Under the pieces are notes generated by a model. It did no database searches, was not told where the DNA came from, and was given only the letters and a program-made list of their open reading frames with translations. From Holophagales bacterium (GTDB lineage: Bacteria > Acidobacteriota > Thermoanaerobaculia > Multivoradales > Multivoraceae): a DNA stretch of 64,000 nucleotides. Below, in pieces: positions 17,836 to 25,596 of the stretch; positions within the stretch are counted from its first letter, which is position 1, and every line of letters begins with the position of its first letter. The stretch is from positions 320,363 to 384,362 of the forward strand of contig VXZQ01000001.1 in NCBI GenBank assembly GCA_009845425.1. The letters run 5' to 3'. The translations under genes and the position numbers were made by a program.

Positions 17836-18807
17836 CTAGAGGCGCCTCGCCGCCCGCAACCGGGCGGACCGCGACCTCGGGTTGTACTCGACCTCGCTCG
17901 GCTCGGGCCGGATCGGCTTCCGGGTCATCAGCTCGATCAAACGGGTCTCGGTGCGAGGCCGACCGGTGATCGGATCCACTTCGCCCACGGCGCTCGCGCG
18001 CAGACGGTGCTTGACGATCCGGTCTTCCAGACTGTGGTACGAAATGACCACCAGCCGACCGTCCCGGTCGAGCAGCTTCATCGCCTGCTGGAGTGTTGCT
18101 CCCAGCCCGGACAGCTCTTCGTTCACGGCGATTCGGAGCGCCTGGAAGGTCCTCGTCGCCGCATCGATCGACCGGGCGCCGGCCCGCAAGGCGCGACCAC
18201 GCCGCACGCGGGAAGCGCCTACCGCCTCGTGGACCAGATCGCGCAGGTCGTCCGTGGTCTCGATGGGCTCGCGGCGGCGGCGCTCGACGATCGCCCGCGC
18301 GATCCGGCGAGCCTGCCGTTCCTCGCCGTAGTCGCGCAGCACGGTCTCCAACACGTTTTGGGATTCCAGATTCACGACGTCCCTCGCAGTCCTCGTTGCC
18401 GATCCCGGCGATTGGTCCATCCGCATGTCGAGCGGCCCGGACCGCATGAAACTGAAGCCCCGTTCCGGCCGATCCAGTTGGAGCGACGAAACGCCAAGGT
18501 CGGCGAGGATTCCCGCCGGCTTCCCGATTCCCGCCTCCGCCACGATCTCCCGGACCGACCCGAAGTCGCCGTGGACGAGACGGGCCCTCGGGCCGAACTC
18601 ACGCAGCCGGTTGGAGGCGTGTTCCAGCGCCTCCGTGTCCCGATCGATGCCCAGGACCGAGGCCGCGGGGCAGCGCTGCAGCACTTCGGCAGCGTGACCG
18701 CCCAACCCGACCGTGCAGTCGACGAACCAGCCGCCCCGTTCGGGCGCGAGGAACCGCAGTACCTCGGAGACGAGAACCGGCCGATGGGTAGCAGTCCGTT
18801 CGCCCAC
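17836..18807 (-). CDS. rsmH: 16S rRNA (cytosine-1402 N4)-methyltransferase RsmH/MraW
   Basis: SAM-dependent methyltransferase (323 residues) that modifies C1402 in the ribosomal P site. HRPVLVSEVL at the N-terminus, the SAM loop DCTVGLGGHA, LADLGVSSLQLD, FSFMRSGPLDMRMD and the C-terminal ISYHSLEDRIVK plus NPRSRSARLRAA are all hallmarks of the family. The frame stays open upstream through mraZ, but conservation begins just after a GTG at 18807, a few bases past the mraZ stop. That GTG is used. There is no strong Shine-Dalgarno, so the exact start is uncertain. Confidence 0.94.
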   Translation of the reverse strand: MGERTATHRPVLVSEVLRFLAPERGGWFVDCTVGLGGHAAEVLQRCPAASVLGIDRDTEALEHASNRLREFGPRARLVHGDFGSVREIVAEAGIGKPAGILADLGVSSLQLDRPERGFSFMRSGPLDMRMDQSPGSATRTARDVVNLESQNVLETVLRDYGEERQARRIARAIVERRRREPIETTDDLRDLVHEAVGASRVRRGRALRAGARSIDAATRTFQALRIAVNEELSGLGATLQQAMKLLDRDGRLVVISYHSLEDRIVKHRLRASAVGEVDPITGRPRTETRLIELMTRKPIRPEPSEVEYNPRSRSARLRAARRL

Positions 18808-18812
18808 ATCGG

Positions 18813-19283
18813 CTAGCCGTCCCTGTCTCCGTCCTCGTCGAGCGCCTCGAGATCCCGGGTGAGTTCGTCCTGGTCCTCGTCGGTGAACGGGTTGGCCTCG
18901 AGCTCGCTCTCCATCCGTCCGAGGTTCCAGACCTCCAGGCGGTCGGGCCTGCCGAAGATGACCACCTCGCCGTCGATTCCCGCACGCTCCCGCAGCCGGC
19001 TCGGCACGATCAGCCGGCCCTGCGCATCGAGGCGACTCTGTTGGCCGAAGTAGCTGACCCGGGCCTCGTACTTCCGCCGCATCCGGTGGGTGGAGGGCAG
19101 CCGGGCCAGTCGCTGCTCCGCCTGTTCCCAGATCCGTAGCGGGTAGATCCACGCACAGTCGCCGCGCAGAGACGTGGTGAAGATGTCCGGGCCGTACCGC
19201 TCCTGGAGGGAGCGGAGGAAGACGCTCGGTACCTTGAGTCGGCCCTTGGCGTCGATCTTGGCCTCTGCATGCCCTCGAAACAT
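18813..19283 (-). CDS. mraZ: Transcriptional regulator MraZ
   Basis: DNA-binding regulator of the dcw cluster (156 residues) with two SpoVT/AbrB-type half-domains. The first is seen in MFRGHAEAKIDAKGRLKVP and the second in YFGQQSRLDAQGRLIVPSRL. MraZ typically forms rings and represses its own promoter by binding direct repeats upstream. Such repeats are present about 80-117 bp before this start (see 19361-19400). An acidic tail ends the protein. ATG at 19283. First gene of the cluster. Confidence 0.94.
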   Translation of the reverse strand: MFRGHAEAKIDAKGRLKVPSVFLRSLQERYGPDIFTTSLRGDCAWIYPLRIWEQAEQRLARLPSTHRMRRKYEARVSYFGQQSRLDAQGRLIVPSRLRERAGIDGEVVIFGRPDRLEVWNLGRMESELEANPFTDEDQDELTRDLEALDEDGDRDG

Positions 19284-19345
19284 CGCTCACGCTCTGAGAG
19301 GTCAGTGCGGGCGGAATTGCCCACAAACTGACGCTCAGAGACGGA

Positions 19346-19400
19346 ACCCTAGCACCGTTAGGCCATTTTTGTCTACTTCAAACCACTTTGCTCCACCTCA
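19346..19400 (-). promoter_or_regulatory. MraZ-box array and candidate dcw promoter
   Basis: Read on the minus strand, four 7-mers recur with an exact 10-bp period: GAGGTGG (19399-19393), AAAGTGG (19389-19383), GAAGTAG (19379-19373) and AAAATGG (19369-19363). This matches the published style of MraZ sites (AAAGTG-like or TGGG-containing direct repeats at 10-bp spacing). A weak promoter can be proposed with -35 TAGACA (19375-19370) and -10 TAGGGT (19351-19346), spacer 18 bp, overlapping the last two boxes as expected for autorepression. The repeats are seen directly; the promoter is inference. Confidence 0.65.
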
Positions 19401-19462
19401 TGCTCAAGCACTCGACGCGGCGTGGCCTTGCGCCGCTGGAGCGTGATTTGCGCGCAGTCCCC

Positions 19463-20623
19463 TTAGATGTCGGGGCCGTCGCCGGTCTCTTCGGGCGCGG
19501 GTTCGTTCGCGTCCTGAGCGCTCGGATCGGGCTGAGCGGCCGCGTCCGGACCGAAGCGACTGAGCAGGCCGAGGGCATCGGCATCGAGCGACGGCGCCGC
19601 GACCGGCCGGTATCCCACCGCTTCCTCCGGCAGGCGCTCGACGATGTAGGCGGCTTCCGCGAGTTCCTCCAGGTAGAGGACGTACTCTTCGTCAAAGAGA
19701 CGGCCGCGCTCTTCCCGCTCGATCGCGTCGCGCACCTCCTCGAACGGCTGAACCGACGCGGGTTCACGCTCGAGCATCTTCAGCACGTGGAGACCGCCTC
19801 GCGCGGAGACGGCTTCCGCCACGTCGCCGGTTTGCAGGTCCCAGGCAACGGCATCCAGCGGCGGCGCCAGGTCGCCCGGCGTAACCCAGCCGACATCGAC
19901 GGAAGTCGCTCCCTCGCCAAGACCCTCGGCCACCTCCGTGGCCGCTTCACCGGAGGTCATCCGGGTCCGCGCCAGCGACGCCAGCGGCGCCATCCGGTCC
20001 GCGGGGACGACACCTTCGAGGATCACGACCTCTTCGAACCGGGCCCGCTCGGGGATTGCGAAACGCTCCTGGTTGTCGCGGTAGAACCGGCGCAGGTCCT
20101 CGTCCGCGAGGTCTACCCTGGGGGCGACTTCCCGGCCGCGTACAATGTTCGACCGCAACTGCCTGCGCATCTGGTTGCGAAAATCCTGCTCGCGCATGCC
20201 CTGTTGGGCGAGTGCATCCCGGAACTGCTCCTCGTTCTCGATGCCGGCCCGCTCCCGAAGTGCCCGGATCTGCTCCTCGACATCGCTCTCGTCGACGACC
20301 ACCGCGAGCTGGTCCGCCCGAGAGAGGATCAAGTTGTCCTCGAACATGCCTTTCATGATCAGTCGGCCGACCTCGCCCAGTCGCTCCTGCCGTTGCAGTT
20401 CCGTGAGACCGGGCGTGTTCCGGATCTGGCGGATCTGCTCGGCAAGCGCCCTCCGGTACTCGTACAGCGTCACGATCCGGTCGTTGACGCGCAGGACGAC
20501 GCGGTTCTCCGCGCCCGGCTCCGACTGCGGGGTCACCGGGAGCGCAACCAGCGCCGCGACCAGCGTCGCCAGGGCCGCCAATCGCAAGTCGGCGCCGCCA
20601 CGGCGGCGGGATTCTCGGCTCAT
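19463..20623 (-). CDS. SurA-like periplasmic chaperone / parvulin-type PPIase
   Basis: Exported protein of 386 residues. After a basic N-region, a hydrophobic signal or anchor segment spans about residues 14-28. A SurA-type N-terminal helical domain follows (VLRVNDRIVTLYEYRRAL, then a charged helical region with ERAGIENEEQFRDAL). The C-terminal half resembles a degenerate parvulin domain (GWVTPGDLAPPLDAVAWDL, GGLHVLKMLE). Such proteins help outer-membrane proteins fold. The ATG at 20623, with GAGGAAG upstream and a signal sequence behind it, is preferred to an upstream start. It lies 10 bp after another PpiC-like gene. The tail is Asp/Glu/Pro-rich. Confidence 0.8.
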   Translation of the reverse strand: MSRESRRRGGADLRLAALATLVAALVALPVTPQSEPGAENRVVLRVNDRIVTLYEYRRALAEQIRQIRNTPGLTELQRQERLGEVGRLIMKGMFEDNLILSRADQLAVVVDESDVEEQIRALRERAGIENEEQFRDALAQQGMREQDFRNQMRRQLRSNIVRGREVAPRVDLADEDLRRFYRDNQERFAIPERARFEEVVILEGVVPADRMAPLASLARTRMTSGEAATEVAEGLGEGATSVDVGWVTPGDLAPPLDAVAWDLQTGDVAEAVSARGGLHVLKMLEREPASVQPFEEVRDAIEREERGRLFDEEYVLYLEELAEAAYIVERLPEEAVGYRPVAAPSLDADALGLLSRFGPDAAAQPDPSAQDANEPAPEETGDGPDI

Positions 20624-20633
20624 GTCGTCTTCC

Positions 20634-21455
20634 TCACTCGGCTGCGGGTTCGCTGTAGGGGCCGTTGTACTCGAACGGTAATCGTGAAACCGCAACCTGC
20701 AGATTGTATTCCCGCCTCGCCTCTTCCAACGCCTGCCGGATCAGCGCCTCGCTCCGTTCGGCGATCAGCCAGGACCGGATGGAAGGCGCGGCGGCCTGGA
20801 GCGACAGCGTCTCGTCCGGCAGGAAGCGCTCGACCTGGAAGATGCGGAATCCGTAGTCCGCTTCCAGCAGTTCGCTCCACTCCCCCTCCTCGAGCGCGAA
20901 GACGACATCGGCAAGCGCTCCGGGCAGGTCCTCCCGCGAGAGTTCGCCCTGGAAGCCGCCGTCCGGGGCGCTCGGCCCGATCGAACGGATCCGCGCCACT
21001 TCGCCGAAGTCGACCCCGGCCTCGAGTTCGGCGAGGGCCAGCTCCGCGCTGGCGCGATCCTCAACCAGAATCTGGTGCAGACGCGCCCGGGCGGGCCGCT
21101 GGTAGTCGCTCCGGTGCTCCGCGTAGTAACGCTCGACATCGATCGACGAGATCTCGGGCGGCGAAGCCTCGAGCACCGAGGCGGCGGCCTCGTGCGAGGT
21201 CGCCGCCTCGTCCGCAAGTCCCCGGTCCCGGGCCCAGCGCAACAGGAGCTCGTCGTCGACGAACCGTTCGAACAGCCGCGACAGCACCTCGCTGCTCGAC
21301 CGCGAGGCACCGACGTCCAGGACTCTCATGACGTAGCGGTCGAAGTCCTCGTAGCTCCTTTCCTCGCCACCGATCCGCACGACGACCCCCTCCGGCAGGC
21401 CGCCCGCACAGGCCAAACCAAGAACCGCCAACAGCCCGGCTGAGAACCGCCTCAA
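20634..21455 (-). CDS. PpiC-type peptidyl-prolyl isomerase, probable lipoprotein
   Basis: 273-residue exported protein. The first 16 residues form a signal ending in GLAC, a relaxed lipobox, so lipid anchoring is possible but not certain. A helical N-terminal region is followed by a parvulin domain (ARLHQILVEDRASAELALAE, VARIRSIGPSAPDGGFQGEL, YGFRIFQVERFL). The start is a TTG at 21455 that overlaps the mfd stop as TTGA, with GGAG 9 bases upstream, so translation is probably coupled to mfd. Together with the next gene it forms a pair of periplasmic folding factors. Confidence 0.8.
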   Translation of the reverse strand: MRRFSAGLLAVLGLACAGGLPEGVVVRIGGEERSYEDFDRYVMRVLDVGASRSSSEVLSRLFERFVDDELLLRWARDRGLADEAATSHEAAASVLEASPPEISSIDVERYYAEHRSDYQRPARARLHQILVEDRASAELALAELEAGVDFGEVARIRSIGPSAPDGGFQGELSREDLPGALADVVFALEEGEWSELLEADYGFRIFQVERFLPDETLSLQAAAPSIRSWLIAERSEALIRQALEEARREYNLQVAVSRLPFEYNGPYSEPAAE

Positions 21456-24400
21456 TGGACCGTCTCCACCGCACCCAGGCGACGTTGCGCTTCGCCCGAC
21501 AGAAGCTCCAGGAGCTGCAGCGAGATCTCCATCGACTCCCGTCCCGGGACGTCCGGTAGCGTCAGCACTCCGTCCGGCGTGAAGGCGGCGCCCTCCCTTT
21601 CGGATACGAAGCGGATCAACCGCTCGACGTCGACCTTCGCGTCGCGGCGCAGCCGGATCGTCAGCCGGTCGTTGCGGTGGGCGATCGCCTGGACGCCGAC
21701 AGCCTCGGCGATCCGCTTCAGTTCGGCCCCCTGGATCAGGCTGTGGACGGGCTCGGGTGGCGGACCGAAGCGGTCGCGAAGTTCCGCGAGCAGCATCGCC
21801 GGATCCTCCGCGGCGTCCGCCAGGCGACGGTAGATCTCCAGCCGCAGCGAGATCTCGCCGATGTAGTCCTCCGGGATCGACATGGCCGCGGGCAGGCTGA
21901 TGGACGCGGACGGGACCTCCGACGGCGCCTCGCCACGCAGTTCGGCGATCGCATGCTCCAGCATCTTCATGTAGGTCTCGATTCCGACCTCCGCTATGTG
22001 ACCGCTCTGCTCGGCGCCCAGCAGGTTACCCGCGCCACGGATCTCCAGGTCGCGGGCCGCGATGCGGAAACCCGCCCCGAGCTCCGTGAACTCACGAATC
22101 GCCACGAGCCGCTTACGCGCCTCTTCCGACAGCACGGTGTCCGGCGGCGCCAGCAGATAGCAGTAGCCAAGCTGATCGCTGCGGCCCACCCGGCCCCGCA
22201 ACTGGTAGAGCTGGGCCAGGCCGAACCGGTCGGCGCGGTGCACGAGCATCGTGTTCACGTTCGGAATGTCGATTCCATTCTCGATGATCGTCGTCGCCAG
22301 CAGCAGGTCGTACTCACCGGCCGTGAAGGCGCGCATGCGCCGGCCCAGCTCCGCCTCCTCCATCTGTCCGTGACCGACGGTGATCCTGAGCCCCGGGACC
22401 AGCTCGCGCAGATAGCGGAGGATCCCCTCGATGTCCTCGACCCGGTTGTAGACGTAGAACACCTGTCCACCGCGCTCCACCTCGAACTCGATCGCCTCGC
22501 GCACGAGATCGCCCGAGAACGGCAGGATCCGGGTCTCGACCGCCATCCGGTCGCGCGGCGGCGACTCGATGAGAGACAGGTCCCTCACCCCGGCGAGGGA
22601 CAGCTGCAGGGTGCGCGGCACCGGCGTCGCGGACATCGCCAGCACGTGGACGTTGCGCCGGAGTTCGCGCAGCCGTTCCTTCTGGGCGACGCCGAAGCGC
22701 TGCTCCTCGTCGATCACGACCAGACCCAGGCACGGCATGTCGATGTCCCGGCTGAGCAACCGGTGGGTGCCGATCAGGACGTGAATCCCTCCTTCGGCGA
22801 GCCGGGCCCGGATCGCCCGAATCTCGGCCGCCGACCGGAACCGGGACACCATCTCGATCTCGACATCGAAGCCCTGGAAGCGCCGCCGGAATGTCCTCAG
22901 ATGCTGGTCGGCGAGGATCGTCGTCGGCGCCAGGACCGCGACCTGCAGCCCGTTGTCGACCGCCTTGAACGCCGCCCGCATCGCGACTTCCGTCTTGCCG
23001 AAGCCGACGTCTCCGCACAGCAGACGATCCATCGGCCGGTCGCGGGCGAGATCCTCCTTGATCGTGCGCACCGCCTCGAGTTGGTCGGGCGTTTCCTCGT
23101 AGGGAAAGGCGCTCTCGAACTGGAGCTGCCGGTCGCCGTCCTCGTCCATGGGCACCGCCTGCGCCAGCCGGCGCTCGGCGTAGAGCTTCAACAGGTCGGT
23201 GGCGATCGCCTTGAGACTGCGCCGGATCCGGCTCTTCTTCTTCGCCCAGCTGCTGCCGCCCAACTGGTCGAGCCGGGGCGCGATGCCGTCGATGCCGCTG
23301 TAGCGCTCGATCTCGTCCAGGCGTGTCAGCGGCAGGAGCAGGGTCCTCCCCGACGAGTAGAGAAGCTCCATCACTTCGACCGCGCGCGCCTGCTGCTGCC
23401 GGAGCGGGTCGCCGGTAACCGCCGGTCCCTCACCGGACGGACCGTCGAGGGTCTTGAGCCCCAGGAACTGACCGATGCCGTGATCTTCGTGGACCACGAA
23501 CTCACCGACGCGCAGGTCGCGCAGGCCGGAGACGAAGGGACCCATCCGGCGACGACGCCGCGTGGCGAGCCTCTGGCGGAAGAGTTGACCCTCGCCATAG
23601 AGCACCAGACCCGCGTGCGGCAGCCGGAATCCCCGAGCCAGCTCGCCGTCGACCAGGCGCACCGCGCCGCCGTCCCAGTCGATCTCGCGGCGGCCCAGCG
23701 TCTGCCGGAGCGCCTCATGCCGTTCGGAGCGCGCCACCAGCCAGAGGTCGTCGCCTCGCGCGGCGGCCGTCTCCACTTCGCGCGGGAAACGCGGAAGCTG
23801 ATCGATCAGCACGTCCGTCTCGACCGCGCCGAAGTCGACCCGGACGTGCCTGCCTCCCGAGGCCGGATCGCCAGGAGCCCGATCGAACGTCCCGCCGACC
23901 CGGAACTCCGCCCGCTCGACAAGTTCCATCACCTGATCCGCAGGCACCGTCAACCGCTCCGGTTCGGCTGCGATCTCGCCGTCGTCGGAACGCCGGGCGT
24001 ACTCCTCCCACAACAGCCCGGCGTGCTGTTCGACCTCGCCCCTCACCCGCTCGGGATCGACCACGACCACCGGGGCATCCGCCATCACCTCTCCGAGACT
24101 CGTGCTCGGCTCGAGCAGGGGCAGGTACTTCTCCCAACCGTCGAAGGGCTCCCCCGCCGCCATCCCCTCCAACTGGGCCCGGGCCCGGTCCGACAGTTCA
24201 CCGCCCCGTTCTTGCAGAAGCAGCGCCGACAGACCGGCCGCCTGTTCCGGCCCTGCGATGAAGGGCGTCAGGGGCCGGATCCGCAGAGACTCGATCGGCT
24301 CTTCGGAACGCTGGGTGGACGGATCGAAGCGGTGAATGCTCTCGACCGTGTCGCCGAACAGGTCGAGACGCGCCGGTCGGGGTTCGCCGGGCGCGAAGAG

Positions 24401-24946
24401 ATCGAACACGCCGCCGCGCTGCGCCACCGCCCCGACGGCCGCCACGAGATCGCTCCGCCGGTAGCCGTGGGCCAGCAGACGGGGTAACAGGTCCTCCGGC
24501 TTGGCCTGACCGCCGACCTCGAGTTCGATCACGGACCCCAGGAACGCGTCCTCACGCGCCAGCCGGTGGAACAGCGCCCGCGGGGTGCAGACGACCGTGA
24601 CTCCGGGAGCCCCGAGCAGGGCATCGTAGGCGGTGCTCTCCTGGGCGCGCACCAGCAGCGAGGCCTCCGCCTGCTGGTAAGGGGTCAGCGCCGGCGACGG
24701 GAAGGGGATGAGCCGGGCCCGGTTCGGCCCACGCAGCAACCCCGCCGCCTCGGTCCAGGCCAGGACCTCGCTCTCGCTTGGCACGACGACGAGCTGCGCC
24801 CCATCCCGGTCCTCCGCCAGCAGCTCGAACACGAGCGCGGCCGCCCGCACCGGCAGACCGACGACCGCCGCCCTCTCGGCATCCGTCAACTCGCGGTAGT
24901 CGCGGCCGCGACGAATGCGGCGGCCCAGATCACGCCAGGCGGACAC
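21452..24946 (-). CDS. mfd: Transcription-repair coupling factor Mfd
   Basis: Large ATP-dependent DNA translocase (1164 residues) that removes stalled RNA polymerase and recruits UvrA to lesions. The N-terminal UvrB-homology module (PSPALTPYQQAEASL) is followed by the RNA polymerase-interacting domain near residues 480-500 (EFVVHEDHGIGQFLGLK). The superfamily 2 helicase core follows, with Walker A GDVGFGKTE (about residue 645), the DEEQ box in VVIDEEQRFGV (about 745), ATPVPRTLQLSL and the TRG region (LQLRGRVGRSDQLGY). A TRCF C-terminal domain ends the protein. The start is GTG at 24946. It lies 17 bp after ftsB and overlaps the next gene. Confidence 0.96.
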   Translation of the reverse strand: MSAWRDLGRRIRRGRDYRELTDAERAAVVGLPVRAAALVFELLAEDRDGAQLVVVPSESEVLAWTEAAGLLRGPNRARLIPFPSPALTPYQQAEASLLVRAQESTAYDALLGAPGVTVVCTPRALFHRLAREDAFLGSVIELEVGGQAKPEDLLPRLLAHGYRRSDLVAAVGAVAQRGGVFDLFAPGEPRPARLDLFGDTVESIHRFDPSTQRSEEPIESLRIRPLTPFIAGPEQAAGLSALLLQERGGELSDRARAQLEGMAAGEPFDGWEKYLPLLEPSTSLGEVMADAPVVVVDPERVRGEVEQHAGLLWEEYARRSDDGEIAAEPERLTVPADQVMELVERAEFRVGGTFDRAPGDPASGGRHVRVDFGAVETDVLIDQLPRFPREVETAAARGDDLWLVARSERHEALRQTLGRREIDWDGGAVRLVDGELARGFRLPHAGLVLYGEGQLFRQRLATRRRRRMGPFVSGLRDLRVGEFVVHEDHGIGQFLGLKTLDGPSGEGPAVTGDPLRQQQARAVEVMELLYSSGRTLLLPLTRLDEIERYSGIDGIAPRLDQLGGSSWAKKKSRIRRSLKAIATDLLKLYAERRLAQAVPMDEDGDRQLQFESAFPYEETPDQLEAVRTIKEDLARDRPMDRLLCGDVGFGKTEVAMRAAFKAVDNGLQVAVLAPTTILADQHLRTFRRRFQGFDVEIEMVSRFRSAAEIRAIRARLAEGGIHVLIGTHRLLSRDIDMPCLGLVVIDEEQRFGVAQKERLRELRRNVHVLAMSATPVPRTLQLSLAGVRDLSLIESPPRDRMAVETRILPFSGDLVREAIEFEVERGGQVFYVYNRVEDIEGILRYLRELVPGLRITVGHGQMEEAELGRRMRAFTAGEYDLLLATTIIENGIDIPNVNTMLVHRADRFGLAQLYQLRGRVGRSDQLGYCYLLAPPDTVLSEEARKRLVAIREFTELGAGFRIAARDLEIRGAGNLLGAEQSGHIAEVGIETYMKMLEHAIAELRGEAPSEVPSASISLPAAMSIPEDYIGEISLRLEIYRRLADAAEDPAMLLAELRDRFGPPPEPVHSLIQGAELKRIAEAVGVQAIAHRNDRLTIRLRRDAKVDVERLIRFVSEREGAAFTPDGVLTLPDVPGRESMEISLQLLELLSGEAQRRLGAVETVH

Positions 24947-24963
24947 CGGTCGGAGAGTCGCCG

Positions 24964-25314
24964 TCAGTCGTCCGTCTGCGGCAGGACGACAACCGTGTCG
25001 CCAGGCCTCACGAGACCCAGCTCCTCGCGGGCCAGCCGCTCCAGCACCACGGGATCGTCCTGGAGCAACTCCACCCTGCGCCTGAGTCGCTCCACGCGCA
25101 GCCGGGTCTCCTCGAGGTCGATCTCGAGCTCGGCCTCGCGCTCCGCCAGTTCAGCCAGTCCCGCGTAGCTCTCGGAGCCCGCCCTCGCGAGAAACAGAAG
25201 GGCCAGGATCAGCCCCACGCCGATCAACGTCGGCAGCGAACGCTGAGCCCTTTCGCGCCAACGATCCACGCGCTCCCGCAGCCGTTCCCGCCCGTCTGGA
25301 GGCGTCGCCGACAC
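24964..25314 (-). CDS. ftsB: Septum formation initiator, FtsB/DivIC family
   Basis: 116-residue bitopic protein. A basic cytoplasmic tail of about 28 residues is followed by a transmembrane helix (LPTLIGVGLILALLFLARAG). A heptad-rich coiled coil (EREAELEIDLEETRLRVERL) comes next, then the conserved terminal region VLERLAREELGLVRPGDTV, which defines the DivIC/FtsB family. It would form the FtsQ-FtsB-FtsL complex with the products encoded in the dcw cluster. The start is GTG at 25314 with no clear ribosome binding site. The gene is divergent from the tRNA gene. Confidence 0.88.
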   Translation of the reverse strand: MSATPPDGRERLRERVDRWRERAQRSLPTLIGVGLILALLFLARAGSESYAGLAELAEREAELEIDLEETRLRVERLRRRVELLQDDPVVLERLAREELGLVRPGDTVVVLPQTDD

Positions 25315-25363
25315 GGAGGAAGCCTACACGAGCCGAAGTCCCGCAACCGGAGCGTCCGAGTGG

Positions 25364-25392
25364 TTGACACCTCCCACCGGCTGTGCCACGAT
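25364..25392 (+). promoter_or_regulatory. Promoter of the initiator tRNA gene
   Basis: A perfect TTGACA (25364-25369) and CACGAT (25387-25392) are separated by 17 bp. The expected transcription start is a few bases before the mature tRNA 5' end at 25405. This is the clearest sigma-70-type promoter in the window. Confidence 0.7.
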
Positions 25393-25404
25393 TTTCAGTT
25401 CTGA

Positions 25405-25481
<77 letters not shown>

Positions 25482-25491
25482 AGTCGATACA

Positions 25492-25520
25492 GGGCGCGGC
25501 CGTTGGCCGCGCCCTTTCTT
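25492..25520 (+). terminator. Rho-independent terminator of the tRNA gene
   Basis: A perfect 10-bp GC-rich stem (25492-25501 with 25505-25514) and 3-base loop GTT are followed by a T-rich run (TTTCTTCTT). It lies 11 bp after the tRNA CCA end. Confidence 0.85.
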
Positions 25521-25527
25521 CTTGCTG

Positions 25528-25580
25528 GGTGCGCGGGTCTTCTGACCCGCCTCAGGAAACACTGCCGGCGCGCAGCGCCG
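25528..25580. repeat. Hairpin repeat, copy A (divergent)
   Basis: GGTGCGC is followed by the stem GGGTC-TTCT-GACCC and then, after a spacer, a second hairpin CGGCGC-GCA-GCGCCG (25566-25580). It shares the GGTGCGC lead and TTCT loop with copies at 36541, 52837 and 55377, but the stem has changed on both sides so that pairing is kept. It lies between the tRNA terminator and the end of the sterol reductase gene. Confidence 0.55.
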
Positions 25581-25596
25581 TCCGCACTGGAATCCC

